Part shown: positions 15,026 to 24,285 of the stretch, in pieces
How the letters are laid out: each line of letters starts with the position of its first letter
How positions within the stretch are numbered: the first letter of the stretch is position 1
Source: JBDSGC01 sp046594105
GTDB lineage: Bacteria; Acidobacteriota; Thermoanaerobaculia; Gp7-AA8
Direction: 5' to 3'
Assembly: GCA_046594105.1 (NCBI GenBank)
Contig: JBKJQB010000344.1
Location: 1 to 30,130 of the forward strand
DNA length: 30,130 nt
The notes under the pieces: generated by a model
Told to the model about the DNA's origin: nothing
Databases searched by the model: none
What the model saw: the letters and a program-made list of their open reading frames with translations, nothing else
Position numbers and translations under genes: made by a program

Positions 15026-15937
15026 ATGTCCGAGGTCCTTGCCGTTCATGATGTGGTGAAGTCGTTCGGGGATCTCCGCGCGGTGGATGGTGTTTCGTTC
15101 ACCGTCCGCCGCGGGACGATCACCGGTTTGCTGGGCCGCAATGGGGCCGGCAAGACGACCACCATCCGGATGATCACCGGGATCTTCCTCCCGGACTCCG
15201 GATCCATCCGGTGGCGGGACGGTGTCCAGAATGCCCAGGATCGCATCGGCTACCTGCCGGAAGAGCGGGGTCTCTACCGGCAGATGAAGCTGCGCGAGCT
15301 GCTGCTGTTTCTGGCAGAGATCAAAGGAAAGCGCGGCCCGGCCGTGGTCGCTTCCATCGAGCGCTGGCTCGAGCGCTTCGAGCTGACCGACAAGCGCGAC
15401 GCCAAGGTCGAGGAGCTTTCCAAGGGCAACCAGCAGAAGATCCAGTTGATCGCCACACTCCTTCACGACCCCGATCTGATCATTCTCGACGAGCCGCAAT
15501 CAGGGCTCGATCCGGTCAATATGGTGATCGTCCGCAACCTTCTCCAGGAGCTGAAAGCGGAAGGGCGAACCATCCTTTTATCCACGCACATGATGGGAGA
15601 GGCCGAGAGAATGGCCGATGACATCGTTCTGGTGCATCGCGGGCAGGTGGTGCTCTCGGGATCGCTCGAAGAGGTCCGTGCCTCCGCGGGCAAGAACACC
15701 TTGCACATCGATTACGACGGCGACGGCGAATTTCTCGAACAGCTTCCGCAGATCGCGCGTGCGCGCATCGTCAACCATGCAGCGGAGTTGACGCTGGCCG
15801 ACGGAGCCGATCCTCAGGACGTTCTGCGTGCGGCGGTGGGGAAACTGCGCATCCGCAAGTTCGAGGTCGCCGCCCCCTCCCTGGAGGAGATTTTCATCGA
15901 GAAGGTAGGGATGGAAACGCTGGAGGCAGCACAGTGA
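15026..15937 (+). CDS. ABC transporter ATP-binding protein (NatA-like)
   Basis: A 303-aa ATPase that powers the adjacent permease at the inner membrane. Walker A is GRNGAGKT (residues 37-44), the Q-loop region is near residue 75, the signature reads LSKGNQQK, Walker B is LIILDEP, and the switch His lies in LLSTHMMGEAERMADD. The C-terminal ~80 residues (DUF4162-like, ending PSLEEIFIEKVGMETLEAAQ) are typical of the NatA/YhaQ group. The signature LSKGNQQK rather than LSGGQ is normal for this group. ATG 15026 has GAGGAG 9 nt upstream. The stop overlaps the permease GTG (GTGA). The family includes Na+ and drug or peptide exporters; the substrate is unknown. Confidence 0.93.
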   Translation: MSEVLAVHDVVKSFGDLRAVDGVSFTVRRGTITGLLGRNGAGKTTTIRMITGIFLPDSGSIRWRDGVQNAQDRIGYLPEERGLYRQMKLRELLLFLAEIKGKRGPAVVASIERWLERFELTDKRDAKVEELSKGNQQKIQLIATLLHDPDLIILDEPQSGLDPVNMVIVRNLLQELKAEGRTILLSTHMMGEAERMADDIVLVHRGQVVLSGSLEEVRASAGKNTLHIDYDGDGEFLEQLPQIARARIVNHAAELTLADGADPQDVLRAAVGKLRIRKFEVAAPSLEEIFIEKVGMETLEAAQ

Positions 15938-17259
15938 GGAAGATGATCGCGGTTCTCCGTCGGGAGTATCTGTCGACGGTGCGCAAGAAGATGTTCATCT
16001 TCATGACCCTGTTTTTTCCGGTGCTCATGGCAGCTTTGTTCGTACTGCCGGGGCTGATGATGTCGCGGGCGCTGGGCGACAAGCACGTCGCGGTGATCGA
16101 TGCGACCGGCGTGCTCCGCGGTTCGTTCGATCGGAGCATGCCGCCCGCCGCCATCGACCCGAAGAAGGCTCTGACGTCGCGCGAGCGCAGTCGTGAGCTG
16201 CCGCAGACGCTGGCCGTGGTGTATGTCGATGCGCATGACCGCGATTTAAAAGCGGCTTCCGCCCCCTATCTGACCCGACTCGGTCTCGATCGGAAATCGG
16301 CAGAGAAACTCGATGCCGTCCTGGTGATCCCCGCTGACGCATTCGTCAGCCCGGAGACATCGATGACCTTCTACAGCCGCGCGGCCACCGACCTGTTTAC
16401 CCAGGAGCGGCTGGGATCGGTGGCCAACCGCGCCATCCAGCGGCAGCGGCTGACCACCAACGGCATCGCCCCCGGCGCGGTGGAGGCCCTCACGCGTCAG
16501 GTTCCCGTCCAGGGCGTGCAGCTTTCGCGTACCGGAGAACAGAAGAAAGGTGGCGAAGGAAATTTCATCGTCGGCTTCATCTTCGCGGCGCTGCTGATCA
16601 TTCCGTCGTTCGTGTACGGCACGGAGATCATGCGCGGAATCATTCAGGAAAAGACCGATCGGATTGTGGAGATCCTCATCTCTTCGATGACCCCGCGCCA
16701 GCTCCTGACGGGCAAGATCGTCGGGGTGGCCCTGGTCGGCCTGACCCAGATCTCGGTCTGGCTGCTCATCGGGGTGGCCGTGGCCAGCTTCGGTGCGGCC
16801 ACCGCGATGATGGCCGGCGTGAACGTCATGCAGTTCCTCCGGCCGATGGTGTTCGTCTATTTCGTGATCTTCTTCCTGCTGGCCTACATGACCTACGTCT
16901 GCGTGTACGCCGTGGCTGGGGCGGTCTGCAACACCGACAAGGAGGCCCAGCAGCTCATCGCCCCGATCTCCATGGTCATGATGCTGCCCTGGTTCATGAT
17001 GGTGGCCATCATCACCAATCCCGATTCGTCGATTGCGGTGGGGTTCTCCCTGTCGCCTGTCTTCGGTCCGATCACCATGTTCGTGCGCACGCTGGTCTCG
17101 GAGCCGCCGCTAATTCACATCGTGATCTCGATTCTGGTGTCCCTGGTGACGATTTCGGTTTTCTTCTGGGCCACGGCGAAGATCTTCCGGGTGGGAATCC
17201 TGTCGTACGGCAAGCGGCCGACGATTCCGGAACTGTGGCGCTGGATCAAAGTGGCGTAG
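15934..17259 (+). CDS. ABC-2 type transporter permease (NatB-like)
   Basis: A 441-aa inner-membrane permease coupled to the ATPase by a 4-bp overlap; the start is GTG. One N-terminal helix (about residues 20-42, MFIFMTLFFPVLMAALFVLP) is followed by a large extracytoplasmic domain of ~160 residues. About six helices then occupy the C-terminal half, including NFIVGFIFAALLIIPSFVYG, the conserved cytoplasmic segment EKTDRIVEILISSMTPRQLL, and several long helices after it. This layout fits the NatB/YhaP branch of ABC-2 exporters. The substrate cannot be inferred. The exported peptide gene immediately upstream makes a peptide-related role conceivable, but the operon has its own promoter. Confidence 0.92.
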   Translation: MRKMIAVLRREYLSTVRKKMFIFMTLFFPVLMAALFVLPGLMMSRALGDKHVAVIDATGVLRGSFDRSMPPAAIDPKKALTSRERSRELPQTLAVVYVDAHDRDLKAASAPYLTRLGLDRKSAEKLDAVLVIPADAFVSPETSMTFYSRAATDLFTQERLGSVANRAIQRQRLTTNGIAPGAVEALTRQVPVQGVQLSRTGEQKKGGEGNFIVGFIFAALLIIPSFVYGTEIMRGIIQEKTDRIVEILISSMTPRQLLTGKIVGVALVGLTQISVWLLIGVAVASFGAATAMMAGVNVMQFLRPMVFVYFVIFFLLAYMTYVCVYAVAGAVCNTDKEAQQLIAPISMVMMLPWFMMVAIITNPDSSIAVGFSLSPVFGPITMFVRTLVSEPPLIHIVISILVSLVTISVFFWATAKIFRVGILSYGKRPTIPELWRWIKVA

Positions 17260-17388
17260 TCGAAACCAGAAACCAGACCCACCATCGTGCCCTTCGGGGT
17301 CCTCGCTTCCCGCCCTTCACAGACGCCGCTGCTAAGGACGCGCTCGAGTCCCACGGCAATCAAAGGCGATCGAGTGACTGCGGGCTGA

Positions 17389-17441
17389 GGCGAAGATCGT
17401 GGCGGACGCTTTGCGAACCAACGCCGCCGGCCGTGCCGGCC
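17389..17441 (+). repeat. Repeat family B, copy B2
   Basis: A 53-bp copy, GGCGAAGATCGTGGCGGACG continuing to GTGCCGGCC, identical to B1 except at one position. It ends 5 bp before the putative -10 of the acyl-CoA synthetase gene and is in frame with that gene, reading KIVADALRTNAAGRAG. Confidence 0.9.
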
Positions 17442-17446
17442 TTTGC

Positions 17447-17452
17447 TATGAT
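17447..17452 (+). promoter_or_regulatory. Putative -10 element of the acyl-CoA synthetase operon
   Basis: TATGAT lies 21 nt before the ATG at 17474, immediately after the B2 repeat. Any -35 contact would therefore fall inside the repeat. Confidence 0.4.
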
Positions 17453-17473
17453 CAGGTGGGGTCGGCGAAACGC

Positions 17474-19294
17474 ATGCAAATCACGACACTGAACGACATT
17501 TACGATGTCACCTGTTCTCTGGAGCGGGCCGCGGTCTTCAAGTTCAAGAAAAACGGACAGTGGACGGACGTGGGGATCACGGAGTTTCGTGATTCGGTGC
17601 GCTATGCGGCGACGGCACTTCGTCACCTCGGCGTCAAGCCTGGCGACCGCGTGGCCATCCTGGCGGAGAACCGGCCGGAATGGGCCATCAGCGACTTCGC
17701 CATCCTGTGCAATGCAGCAGTCAGTGTTCCGGTCTACCCCACGCTGCTGGCCTGGCAGATCGAGTACATCCTCAACGATTCCAGCTCCGTCGCGGTGATC
17801 TGTTCGACGGAAGAGCAGCTGAAGAAAGTGCTGGAGATCCGAGGACACTGCCCCTCGGTGCGCAACATCGTGGTGTGCGATCCGCCGGCGACGGTGCCCA
17901 ACAACGTTCTGACCTTCGGCCAGCTACTCGATAGCGGACGCCGCAACGACGGCGAGAGCGAGCGGCAGCGTTTCGAGGAACTGCGACGTCAGCCCAAGCG
18001 CGATGATGTGGCCACCCTGGTGTACACCTCCGGCACGACCGGCAATCCCAAGGGGGCCATGCTCACTCACGGGAACATCGCCAGCAATCTGCTGGCGACG
18101 TGTGAGGTCCTCCCCATCAAGCGCGGCCTGATCGCCCTTTCCATTCTGCCCCTGTCCCACATCCTGGAGAGGACTGCCGACTACGCTTACCTCTACAAGG
18201 GCTGCACCATCGCGTACGCAGAGAGTGTGATGAAGATCGCCGAGAACCTGCAGGAGGTACAGCCCCACCTCTTCGCTGCGGTCCCCAGAATCTTCGAGAA
18301 GATGCGGGCCCGCATGATGGACGCGGTGGCCACCTATCCCTCCGCGAGGCGAAAGATCTTTCTTTGGGCCCTGACCATCGCGGACGAGCGCCTTCCGTAT
18401 CGCATCGAGCGCAAGGCGCTGCCAGCAGGGTTGAAACTCAAGTCGGCCATTGCCGACAAGCTCGTTTTCAGCAAGATTCAGGCGCGCCTGGGAGGACGGG
18501 TTCAGTTCGTTCTGTCCGGCGGCGCTCCGCTTTCCGCGGAGCTGGCCTCTTTTTTCATCGGGGCCGGTCTGGAGATCATGGAAGGCTACGGGTTGACCGA
18601 GACCTCACCGGTCATCGCGGTCAACCGGCCGGACAAGCGGAGGATCGGCACGGTCGGCCCGCTCATTCCCGGCGTCGAGGTGAAGATTGCCGCGGACGGC
18701 GAGATCCTCAGCCGAGGTCCGCACATCATGAAAGGTTACTGGAACAACCCGGAGGCCACCGCGCAGGCCATCGACGCGGAAGGCTGGTTTCACACCGGGG
18801 ACATCGGACTGCTGGACGGAGACGGGTTCCTTCACATCACCGACCGTAAGAAAGACATCATCATCAACGCGTACGGCAAGAACATCGCGCCGCAGCCGCT
18901 GGAGGCTTTGCTGAAAAGCTCTCCGTACGTCGGCACGCCGGTTCTGATTGGCGATCGACGGAAGTTCCTGGTGGCGCTGCTGGTCCCGAATTTCGAGAAG
19001 CTGGAGCGGGATGTGACGGCCATGGGCGTGACCTTCGGATCGCGCGAAGAACTGGTGGGCACCGAAGCGGTCAGGAAGATCTTTCAGGACGAGATCGACC
19101 GTTTCAACCGCAACCTCGACCGGCAGGAGAAGATCCGCCGCTTCGCGCTGATCCCGCGCGACTTCACCATCGAAGCGGACGAGATCACGCCGTCGCTGAA
19201 GGTCAAGCGGAAGAACATCGATAAGAATTACAAGAGCATCATCGACGGCCTCTACGCCGACGAGAACGCCGAAGATGAAAACGTGCGGGCATGA
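17474..19294 (+). CDS. Long-chain fatty-acid--CoA ligase
   Basis: A 606-aa AMP-forming synthetase that activates long-chain fatty acids to acyl-CoA for beta-oxidation or lipid synthesis. The ANL motifs are intact: phosphate loop YTSGTTGNPKG (184-194), GYGLTETSP (371-379), GWFHTGDIG (437-445) and hinge/A8 TDRKKDIIINAYGKNIAPQP. Length and the YLYKGCTIAYAES segment fit the FAA1/FadD15-like branch. ATG 17474 (MQITTLNDIY) was chosen; the longer frame reaching 17399 is only the translation of the B2 repeat (ADALRTNAAGRAG). The stop overlaps the start of the FadB-like gene (ATGA), so activation and oxidation enzymes are translationally coupled. Confidence 0.94.
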   Translation: MQITTLNDIYDVTCSLERAAVFKFKKNGQWTDVGITEFRDSVRYAATALRHLGVKPGDRVAILAENRPEWAISDFAILCNAAVSVPVYPTLLAWQIEYILNDSSSVAVICSTEEQLKKVLEIRGHCPSVRNIVVCDPPATVPNNVLTFGQLLDSGRRNDGESERQRFEELRRQPKRDDVATLVYTSGTTGNPKGAMLTHGNIASNLLATCEVLPIKRGLIALSILPLSHILERTADYAYLYKGCTIAYAESVMKIAENLQEVQPHLFAAVPRIFEKMRARMMDAVATYPSARRKIFLWALTIADERLPYRIERKALPAGLKLKSAIADKLVFSKIQARLGGRVQFVLSGGAPLSAELASFFIGAGLEIMEGYGLTETSPVIAVNRPDKRRIGTVGPLIPGVEVKIAADGEILSRGPHIMKGYWNNPEATAQAIDAEGWFHTGDIGLLDGDGFLHITDRKKDIIINAYGKNIAPQPLEALLKSSPYVGTPVLIGDRRKFLVALLVPNFEKLERDVTAMGVTFGSREELVGTEAVRKIFQDEIDRFNRNLDRQEKIRRFALIPRDFTIEADEITPSLKVKRKNIDKNYKSIIDGLYADENAEDENVRA

Positions 19295-21456
19295 TCGCAG
19301 CGGGGGCGGCCGGCAACTCCGGGAGCTCCGCCTTCCGCATCGAGCGCGACGGCGACCTGGCCATCATCTGGTTCGATCTGCCCGGTGAGAAGGTCAATAA
19401 ATTTTCCTCCGCCGCGATGACCGAGTTCTCCTCGATTGTCGAGGAAATGGAGAAATCCACCGAGATCAAACGAATCATCGTCGCATCGGGAAAGCCTTCG
19501 ATCTTCATCGCCGGCGCCGACGTCAGTGAATTCACCAAAGCGGCGACACCGGAGCAGGCCCGCCAGTACACCCGTTTCGGGCAACAGGTCCTGCACCGCT
19601 TCTCGAAGCTCCGGCAGGTCAAGGTTGCTGCGATCAACGGTGCCTGTCTGGGAGGAGGCTGCGAGCTGGCGCTTTCCTGTGACTGGCGGGTGATGTCCGA
19701 CAACCCCAGGGCGCAGATCGGGTTGCCGGAGGTGAAGCTGGGGATTTTTCCGGCATGGGGTGGCACCACCAAACTGCCGCGGCTGATCGGTCTTCCGGCA
19801 GCCCTCGACATCATCCTCAATGGCAAGACGCTGGACGGGAAGCGGGCGAAAAGAGTGGGTCTGGTGGACGAGGTGGTGCCTGCGGCCATTCTGCTCGACG
19901 TGGCCCGCCAGCTCTCCGCGAAGTCTGCGGCCGGCAGGAGCAAACGCACCAGGTTTTATGTGGACGGCAACCCTCTGTCGCGGCGCCTCATCTTCAGCAA
20001 GGCGCGAAAGGCCGTCCTCGCGCAGACCCACGGCAACTACCCCGCTCCGCTGAAGGCACTGGAAGTCATGGAAAGGGGGATGTCGGCCGGTGTCGAAGAG
20101 GGTCTGCAGCGGGAAGTGGACGAGGTTGTGCTGTTGATCATGGGCGACGTCGCGCAGAATCTGGTACGGCTCTTCTTTCTGATGGAAGAGGCGAAGAAGG
20201 ACCGCGGCACCGCGGTTCCGCGCGAGATCGCCAGCGCCGGCATCCTGGGGGCGGGAATCATGGGCGGGGGGATCGCTCAGATCGTCGCCGACAAGACCGA
20301 CGCGGACGTGCGCATGCGCGACCTCAGCTGGAACGCCATCGCCGGAGGAATGAAGGCGGCCTCTCGCGTGTGGCGCCGCAGGGTGGATCGCCGGTCCATG
20401 ACCCGGGGGGAGATGCAGCGCAAGCTGGCCCGCATCTCCGCCACGACCGACTGGAGCGGCTTCGATCGCTGCGACCTGGTCATCGAAGCGGTGGTGGAGA
20501 ACCTCGACATCAAGCGAGCGGTGCTCGGTGAATTCCAGGCTATGGCCAAACCGAATGCCATTTTCGCGTCGAATACATCCACGATTCCGATTACCGACAT
20601 CGCGGCAAAGGCACTTCTTCCTGAAAACGTGGTGGGCATGCACTTTTTCAACCCCGTCGACCGCATGCCGCTGGTGGAGGTCATCCGCGGCGCGAAGACG
20701 TCCGCAGTGGCCATGGCCACCGTGGCCGCCTTCGCCCGGAAGCTGGGGAAAACGGTGGTGGTCTGCAACGACGGCCCCGGCTTCGTGGTCAACCGGATTC
20801 TGGGGCCGTACATGAACGAGGCAGGATTCATTCTGCAGGAAGGGAACACCGTCGAGTCCATCGACGCCGCCATGATCCGTTTCGGCATGCCCATGGGTCC
20901 CATGGCCCTGCTCGATGAAGTGGGGATCGACGTCGCGGCGAAAGTGGCCAAGATTCTCGGAGCTGCGTTCGGCGATCGCATCGATCCCTCGCCGGTCGTG
21001 GATCGGCTGTACGCGGACGGTCGGCATGGAAGGAAGAACAACAAGGGGCTGTATCACTACAAAGAGGGCAAGCGTCTGGGTCCCGACGCAGCCATCTACA
21101 AGGTGTTAGGGATCGGCGCCCCGCACCCCGCCGATGCGCACGAAGTGGTGGAGCGGATGGTGCTGGCCATGGTCAACGAGGCCGCGGTGATCCTCGACGA
21201 GAAAATCGTTGCCTCGGCCGCCGAGCTCGACCTGGCCATGATCATGGGAACGGGATTCCCGCCATTTCGTGGCGGGTTGCTGCGCTACGCAGATTCGCTC
21301 GGACTGCCGAACATTCTCCAGCGGCTCGGCGCGCTGGCGGTGCGGCACGGGAAGCGGTTCGTGGCCACTCCCGCACTGCGCCGGCTGGCCGAAAACGGCA
21401 GCACGTTCTATCAGGCCTTCGCCGATCGTCCAGCGCCAACGCAGCCGTCCTCCTGA
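19291..21456 (+). CDS. Enoyl-CoA hydratase/3-hydroxyacyl-CoA dehydrogenase fusion (FadB/FadJ-like)
   Basis: A 721-aa multifunctional beta-oxidation subunit. The N-terminal crotonase domain has the oxyanion segment FIAGADVSEF and both catalytic glutamates, Glu125 in GGGCELAL and Glu147 in GLPEVKLGIFPAWGGT. The NAD-binding dehydrogenase domain starts near residue 315 (ILGAGIMGGGIA). Its catalytic His451 is in GMHFFNPVDRMPLVEV, followed by CNDGPGFVVNR and a duplicated C-terminal dehydrogenase domain ending ...GTGFPPFRGGLLRYAD. It overlaps the acyl-CoA synthetase gene by 4 bp. Thiolase (the FadA/FadI partner) and acyl-CoA dehydrogenase are not in the window, so they must lie elsewhere. FadB and FadJ cannot be told apart here. 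Confidence 0.94.
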   Translation: MIAAGAAGNSGSSAFRIERDGDLAIIWFDLPGEKVNKFSSAAMTEFSSIVEEMEKSTEIKRIIVASGKPSIFIAGADVSEFTKAATPEQARQYTRFGQQVLHRFSKLRQVKVAAINGACLGGGCELALSCDWRVMSDNPRAQIGLPEVKLGIFPAWGGTTKLPRLIGLPAALDIILNGKTLDGKRAKRVGLVDEVVPAAILLDVARQLSAKSAAGRSKRTRFYVDGNPLSRRLIFSKARKAVLAQTHGNYPAPLKALEVMERGMSAGVEEGLQREVDEVVLLIMGDVAQNLVRLFFLMEEAKKDRGTAVPREIASAGILGAGIMGGGIAQIVADKTDADVRMRDLSWNAIAGGMKAASRVWRRRVDRRSMTRGEMQRKLARISATTDWSGFDRCDLVIEAVVENLDIKRAVLGEFQAMAKPNAIFASNTSTIPITDIAAKALLPENVVGMHFFNPVDRMPLVEVIRGAKTSAVAMATVAAFARKLGKTVVVCNDGPGFVVNRILGPYMNEAGFILQEGNTVESIDAAMIRFGMPMGPMALLDEVGIDVAAKVAKILGAAFGDRIDPSPVVDRLYADGRHGRKNNKGLYHYKEGKRLGPDAAIYKVLGIGAPHPADAHEVVERMVLAMVNEAAVILDEKIVASAAELDLAMIMGTGFPPFRGGLLRYADSLGLPNILQRLGALAVRHGKRFVATPALRRLAENGSTFYQAFADRPAPTQPSS

Positions 21457-21467
21457 GCTGGGGAACG

Positions 21468-21618
21468 GCGCGAGGCGCAGCGATTGATGGTGAGAAACGC
21501 GAGGGGTGCTGCCTGATCGCGTGAGCGCCCCCTCATCCGTCTTCGGCACCTTCTCCCCGTGTGCGGGGAGAAGGACGCTCGCGAGTGGGAGTGGCGCGAA
21601 GCGACCGAGTCGGCCGCC
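21468..21618 (+). repeat. Repeats C2 and D2 with an 11-bp-stem hairpin
   Basis: GCGCGAGGCGCAGCGATTGA (C2) starts at 21468. D2 starts at 21532 (CTCATCCGTCTTCGGCACCT). Inside D2, 21549-21574 forms a perfect stem, CCTTCTCCCCG with CGGGGAGAAGG, around a TGTG loop. It lies 12 bp after the FadB-like stop and could act as a terminator or mRNA stabiliser, though no T-tract follows. Confidence 0.8.
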
Positions 21619-21659
21619 GTTCCTTCGCCCGCTGTGAGATCCTTCGCGTCGTCTCGCCG

Positions 21660-23453
21660 ATGGATCTCACACAATCACTCGAGCCGCTGACGCGCCGGGA
21701 GCGTGCCTGGTACTGGGGACTGCTGCTGTTCTGCGGGGCCACGCGCTTTCTGGCGATGGCTCGCTCTCTCTGGGACTGGGACGAGGCCCTCTTCTGCCTC
21801 GGAATGCGGTCCTACGATGTGACCCAGCATCACCCGCACCCGCCCGGATTTCCTCTGTACATGGGCGCGGCGAAGCTGCTCCGCCCGCTGGTCGGCAGTG
21901 ATTTCCGGGCGTTGCAGGCAGTCAGCCTGCTGTCCGGAGTCCTGCTGTTTCCCGCCCTGTTCCTGTTGGCCAGGGAGCTTCGGCTGCGAGTTCCGACGGC
22001 GGCCATCGCGGCGTTGTTGTGCGCGTTCTTTCCGAATGTCTGGTTCTTCGGCGGAGCGGCATTCAGCGATGTGCCGTCGGTCGTGGTGGTCGTCTTCGCG
22101 GTGGCGTTTCTCTTTCGAGGATGCCGCGATGCGAACGCGTACCTGATCGGGTCCTTCCTTCTGGCCGTGGCCTCGGGGATCCGGCCGCAAAACTTTCTCA
22201 TCGGTCTCTTCCCGGGCATTCTGGCCACCTGGATTCGCGCGCGCAGTTCGTTCCGCGACGTGATTTTTGCAGCGCTGATCGGTGTGGCCACTGTGGGAGC
22301 GGCGTTCGGTGCGGCGATCCTGGTCACCGGAAACTACGGGGGATACCTCAACGCAGTCCGCGAGCACGCCGAATACATCTCCAAGGTCGATTCCTTCCGC
22401 AGCGCCGGCCGCCCCTCGCTGTGGCGGCTCCTGAGCAGGTTTTTCGTCAAGCAGTACGAATCACCGGGGCTGAGTTTGGCCACCTCGCTGCTGGTGGTGG
22501 TCTCCATGATCGGTGCGGTTCGCAAGAGGGACCGGTCGATGCTGTACAACGCGTTGACGTTCGGACCGTTTGCGATCCTGGCCTGGCTGATGCTCGATCG
22601 GTACAGCGTCAGCCGGTTCTCCATCGGCTATGCGCCGATGTTCGCCATGTTCGCGGCCGACGGTGCGGCGCGTCTGGCCCGGGGGCGCCAGCGTGTCGAA
22701 GTGTGGATCGGCGGCCTTCTGGCGGCCTCATTTTTGATCTGGACACTCCCGGCGTTGACCGTCGTTCGCGAGGTCGTTTCTCCGACGGTCCTGGCTGGTC
22801 AGGCGGTGCGGGCGCAGGTCGATCCACGACGTGATCAGCTTTTCGCAGCGCGCGACATGACCCCGTTCATCGAGCTGCTCGCTCCCAACGTTCCGTTCGT
22901 CGGAGTGCTCGACGAACGAGCCATGCCCATGACCATCGGAAGCCGGCGGCCCATGCTGGTCTCCGAAATCGCCATGACCCATCCGACCGGCTCCGTGTAT
23001 CGACGTCAACACGACCGGCTCTGGAACATCGCACGCCGCCACTACTTCGACGTCGCCCTGCAGCCGTTGACGGCCCTGCCTCAGTTCGTTTCCGGCTGGT
23101 ACCCGGGGGAGCGGTCCGGCCGCGACGAGTGGCGCTGGATGTCCGCTCATTCCGTGACCCGGCTGCCCCCCGGTTCCGGCCCCTCTGTCCTCCACCTGCT
23201 GTTCAGCGTCCCCATTGAGCTTGTGCCGCAGCACCCCATCATCACCATCACCATGAATGGGACGGTGATCGATCGCTTCGCCGCTTCGCAGGAGAAGAAC
23301 GAGAGGGACTACGACGTGACGCCGGCTCCTGGAGGCGCCAACCTGCTGGAGTTGTCGATCGACCGGACTCTGAACCCGGCAGCGATCGGCGTGGGCACCG
23401 ATGCCCGGGATCTGGGGTTGCTGGTCAGGTTTCTGTCGTTCGGACCGGGGTGA
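21660..23453 (+). CDS. GT-C type membrane glycosyltransferase (PMT/ArnT-like)
   Basis: A 597-aa integral membrane protein resembling dolichyl- or undecaprenyl-phosphate-sugar-dependent transferases (GT39/GT83-like). The first loop carries SLWDWDEALFCLGMRSYDV, the acidic motif expected in GT-C enzymes, followed by HPHPPGFPLYMGAAKLL, typical of the PMT_2 fold. About 9-11 hydrophobic helices extend to residue ~400. The last ~200 residues are soluble and end in a beta-rich segment. ATG 21660 (MDLTQSLEPL) was chosen; the longer frame from 21561 begins inside the D2 repeat. No obvious Shine-Dalgarno is seen. Donor and acceptor are unknown; no other cell-envelope glycan genes are nearby. Confidence 0.82.
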   Translation: MDLTQSLEPLTRRERAWYWGLLLFCGATRFLAMARSLWDWDEALFCLGMRSYDVTQHHPHPPGFPLYMGAAKLLRPLVGSDFRALQAVSLLSGVLLFPALFLLARELRLRVPTAAIAALLCAFFPNVWFFGGAAFSDVPSVVVVVFAVAFLFRGCRDANAYLIGSFLLAVASGIRPQNFLIGLFPGILATWIRARSSFRDVIFAALIGVATVGAAFGAAILVTGNYGGYLNAVREHAEYISKVDSFRSAGRPSLWRLLSRFFVKQYESPGLSLATSLLVVVSMIGAVRKRDRSMLYNALTFGPFAILAWLMLDRYSVSRFSIGYAPMFAMFAADGAARLARGRQRVEVWIGGLLAASFLIWTLPALTVVREVVSPTVLAGQAVRAQVDPRRDQLFAARDMTPFIELLAPNVPFVGVLDERAMPMTIGSRRPMLVSEIAMTHPTGSVYRRQHDRLWNIARRHYFDVALQPLTALPQFVSGWYPGERSGRDEWRWMSAHSVTRLPPGSGPSVLHLLFSVPIELVPQHPIITITMNGTVIDRFAASQEKNERDYDVTPAPGGANLLELSIDRTLNPAAIGVGTDARDLGLLVRFLSFGPG

Positions 23454-23565
23454 GAGTGGTCTTCATTGGAAGCGATGTCACAGACCCGATCATGCCCGCG
23501 CTCGCAGAGCCGAACGATCCATCGCCTTTGGGACCGGCCATCCGGGGGCTCAGTGGGAAGGCGCT

Positions 23566-24183
23566 ATGAGCCGTGATTCCGGCATTGCGGCCTGGACACG
23601 GTGCCCGTGGGCGGGGACCGACCCGCTGATGGTGGAGTACCACGACTGGGAGTGGGGAGTTCCCGCGGTCGAGGAGCGACATCTCTTTGAAATGATTTCT
23701 CTGGAAGGTGCGCAGGCCGGTCTGAGCTGGATGACGATCCTGCGGAAGCGCGGCGGCTATCGGGAGGCATTCGCAGAATTCGAGCCTCGCGTGGTGGCCC
23801 GCTTTGATCAACAGCGAGTGGAGCGCCTGATGAAGAATGCAGCCATCGTGCGGAACCGGCTCAAGATCGAGTCGGTCATCGCCAACGCCAGGGCCCTGCT
23901 GCAAATGCAGAAGGAGTCGGGCTCCTTCGCCGCCTTTCTCTGGCAATCCAGACCGAGACAGAACGAATGGTCGATCGCCCGACCGGTGCCGGCGGAGACC
24001 GCAGAATCATCAGCGCTCAGCCGGGAGCTCCGGCGGCGGGGCTTCCGCTTCGTCGGGCCGACGGTCTGCTACTCGTTCATGCAGGCGATCGGCATGGTCA
24101 ATGACCATCGTGTCGATTGCTTCCGCCATCGGGAAGTGGCAAAGCTCGGAGAATCGCTCCAGCTCTCACCCGGCCCCCGTTGA
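23566..24183 (+). CDS. DNA-3-methyladenine glycosylase I
   Basis: A 205-aa base-excision repair enzyme that removes 3-methyladenine from alkylated DNA. All features of the Tag family are present: zinc ligands Cys13, His26, His181 and Cys185 (RCPWAG, EYHDWEWG, NDHRVDC), and the base-recognition pair Glu47 and Trp55 in SLEGAQAGLSW with the same spacing as E. coli Tag. The helix-hairpin-helix-like core is of normal length. The start ATG 23566 (MSRDSGIAAW) follows GGGAAGG; the longer frame from 23401 overlaps the glycosyltransferase gene. It is separated from that gene by 112 bp with no recognised element. Confidence 0.95.
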   Translation: MSRDSGIAAWTRCPWAGTDPLMVEYHDWEWGVPAVEERHLFEMISLEGAQAGLSWMTILRKRGGYREAFAEFEPRVVARFDQQRVERLMKNAAIVRNRLKIESVIANARALLQMQKESGSFAAFLWQSRPRQNEWSIARPVPAETAESSALSRELRRRGFRFVGPTVCYSFMQAIGMVNDHRVDCFRHREVAKLGESLQLSPGPR

Positions 24184-24270
24184 TCCGGCGTGCAGTCGCG
24201 CGGTGCGGGATCCGGCTGGCCTGACTTCAGAAAATGTCCTGCGCCACCGCTCCCTGCAATTCATCCCGGC

Positions 24271-24276
24271 TACAAT
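24271..24276 (+). promoter_or_regulatory. Putative -10 element of the decarboxylase-methylase operon
   Basis: CGGCTACAATCCGCGGCCC places TACAAT 9 nt before the ATG at 24286. The element shares GGCTACAAT with the promoters at 4072 and 4134 and leaves no space for a Shine-Dalgarno. Confidence 0.5.
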
Positions 24277-24285
24277 CCGCGGCCC

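Noticed and set aside
17399..17473. N-terminal extension of the acyl-CoA synthetase reading ADALRTNAAGRAG
   Set aside because: It is the in-frame translation of repeat B, which also occurs at non-coding sites. The -10 box lies inside it.
19252..21057. 601-codon open frame antisense to the FadB-like gene
   Set aside because: The sense strand carries a complete, motif-perfect fusion enzyme. The antisense frame is His/Arg-rich without recognisable domains, a common artefact of GC-rich codon bias.
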